Assembly (NCBI GenBank): GCA_016793185.1
Contig: JAEUIK010000134.1
Coordinates: forward strand, 1 to 7,046
DNA from: Planctomycetaceae bacterium
GTDB taxonomy: Bacteria; Planctomycetota; Planctomycetia; Pirellulales; JAEUIK01
Reading direction: 5' to 3'
DNA length: 7,046 nt
Part shown: positions 5,866 to 7,046 of the stretch, one piece after another
Layout of the letters: the number at the start of each line of letters is the position of its first letter
Numbering within the stretch: position 1 is the first letter of the stretch
Notes under the pieces: model-generated
What the model was told of the DNA's origin: nothing
Database searches by the model: none
The model's input: only the letters and a program-made list of their open reading frames with translations
Translations under genes and position numbers: made by a program

Positions 5866-7046
5866 ATGTGCGCCAGGATTCTCTGGACGGCATTAGCCGG
5901 ATTGCTCTTCATCGCGCCGCTCGACGCACGCGCGCAGCCCCCGCGGCCCGCGCCGCGCGGCGATCAGTGGCGGGCTGTCGAAAAGACCGCGCGGGGCGAA
6001 GCCGCGCCCCCCGCACCGCTCAAGGACGACGGCATCGCTCCCGTCGACCAGCAACCCCCGGCCCGGCGTGCGCCGGCACGGAGCGAGTCGCGCGGCAAGG
6101 CGGGGCTCGGATCGCTTCCCAATCAGCAAGGGCAGGTCTATCGCGAGTACGACATCAGTCGCTACACGATGCGCGTGACGAGCACCCAGCGCCCCGAACA
6201 GGCGATCGTCGACTGGATCCTCCGCGATACCGGCTACGAAGCCTGGCATTCGGAAACGGTCGCGATCCTCTCGGCCGATAGCCGGATGCTGCGGGTGTAT
6301 CACACGCCCGAGGTCCAGGACGCCGTGGCCGACATCGTCGATCGGTTCGTCTCCAGCGAGGCCGAGTCGCACGCGTTCGGTTTGCGGATCATCGGCCTGG
6401 GGAGCCCGAACTGGCGGGCCAAGGCTACGGCCATGATGCGCCCGGTCCCGGTTCAGAGCCAAGGCGTCCAGGCCTGGCTCGTGGCCAAGGAAGACGCCAC
6501 CTTCCTCCTGGCCGAGCTGCGCAAACGGAGCGACTTCCGCGAGCACAGCTCGCCTCATTTGCTGGTCAACAACGGGCAGCCGACCGTCGTGGCCGCCACG
6601 CGTCCGCGCCCCTATCAGAAAGAAGTCCACCTCCGCCCGGGCACCTTTCCGGGCTTCGAGGCGGAAATGTCGCAGATCGACGAGGGCTTCTCGCTCGAAC
6701 TGAGCCCGCTGCTGTCGCTCGACGGCCGCCTGATCGACGCGACGTTGAAGTGCAAGATCGAGCAGGTCGAAAAGATCGTCCCGGTGCCGCTCGACGTTCC
6801 GGTGCAGGGGGGGCAGCGCCAGCGGACCCGCGTCGACGTCCCGCAGACCTCGCAGTTCGAAGTCAACGAGCGCTTCCGCTGGCCGGCCGACCATGTGTTG
6901 GTGATCGGCTTGGGGGTCGTGGCCGTCCCGGTTCCCTCGGAGCCGAGCATGCGGCTCGGCCTGAGCCTGGGGCCCGCCCGGTCCGATCTGGTGCTGTTCG
7001 TCGAAAGCAAGGGGAAGCCGTCGCAGGTCTCGACCGCGGCCAAGAC
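5866..7046 (+). CDS. Secreted secretin-domain-like protein (3' end beyond window)
   Basis: The frame is open to the last base, giving 393 residues without a stop. Residues 1-23 form a signal peptide: Arg4, a hydrophobic core WTALAGLLFIAPL, and A-R-A before Gln24. Residues 24-90 are Pro/Arg/Ala-rich and look disordered. Residues 92-162 resemble a secretin N-type domain: a VYREYDI strand, a helical part, then LRVYHTPEVQDAVADIVDRF. Residues 212-352 follow the secretin core pattern. They contain the SSPHLLVNNGQPTVV segment, then IDEGFSLELSPLLSLDGRLI (271-290), and a closing strand HVLVIGLGVV like the usual viGGl. These match the pattern of type II/III secretins from memory; no search was run. Outer-membrane pore formation is unproven, and no secretion-system gene is nearby. 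A periplasmic protein with a degenerate secretin fold is the main alternative. Confidence 0.7.
   Translation, partial: MCARILWTALAGLLFIAPLDARAQPPRPAPRGDQWRAVEKTARGEAAPPAPLKDDGIAPVDQQPPARRAPARSESRGKAGLGSLPNQQGQVYREYDISRYTMRVTSTQRPEQAIVDWILRDTGYEAWHSETVAILSADSRMLRVYHTPEVQDAVADIVDRFVSSEAESHAFGLRIIGLGSPNWRAKATAMMRPVPVQSQGVQAWLVAKEDATFLLAELRKRSDFREHSSPHLLVNNGQPTVVAATRPRPYQKEVHLRPGTFPGFEAEMSQIDEGFSLELSPLLSLDGRLIDATLKCKIEQVEKIVPVPLDVPVQGGQRQRTRVDVPQTSQFEVNERFRWPADHVLVIGLGVVAVPVPSEPSMRLGLSLGPARSDLVLFVESKGKPSQVSTAAK

Noticed and set aside
5893..6894. 333-codon minus-strand frame opposite the secretin-like gene
   Set aside because: The + strand frame has a promoter, a consensus ribosome binding site, a signal peptide and secretin-like motifs; the minus frame has none of these.
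1..7046. Mobile elements, CRISPR arrays, tRNA or rRNA genes
   Set aside because: No transposase, regularly spaced repeats, terminal inverted repeats, or tRNA or rRNA signatures were seen on either strand.

Overview
This window is a housekeeping fatty acid synthesis (FAS II) cluster from a GC-rich bacterium. All recognisable genes are on the + strand, in the order rpmF, fabH, fabD, fabG, acpP, fabF, followed by a secreted secretin-like protein that runs off the right edge. A planctomycete (Pirellulales-like) origin is my best guess. It rests on the high GC content, the wide intergenic gaps, the style of the FabD and FabF sequences, and the secretin-like protein, whose type I associate with planctomycetes. 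This is family recall, not a database result.

Layout: positions 1-285 hold no convincing gene but contain a good sigma70-like promoter (143-172). rpmF (286-465) encodes the small zinc-ribbon ribosomal protein L32. A 400-base gap follows (466-865). It is rich in inverted repeats, and it occupies the place where plsX sits in the classical rpmF-plsX-fabH order; no plsX is present. fabH (866-1966) starts the lipid genes and carries an N-terminal extension of about 42 residues. fabD (2104-3012) and fabG (3080-3850) follow after gaps of 137 and 67 bases. A 317-base gap carries a strong candidate promoter and two palindromes ahead of acpP (4168-4404). The acpP stop codon abuts the fabF start codon (fabF 4405-5643). 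After 222 bases with another good promoter and a perfect Shine-Dalgarno sequence, a new transcription unit begins at 5866 and is still open at 7046.

How the genes work together: FabD loads malonyl from CoA onto the ACP made by acpP. FabH condenses a starter acyl-CoA with malonyl-ACP. FabG reduces the 3-ketoacyl-ACP. FabF carries out the later condensations. The dehydratase (FabZ/FabA), enoyl reductase (FabI/K/L) and PlsX must be encoded elsewhere. Catalytic residues of every FAS II enzyme here are intact, so all should be active. I found no mobile element, CRISPR array, tRNA or rRNA. The least understood parts are the secretin-like protein at the right end and the structured non-coding gaps.
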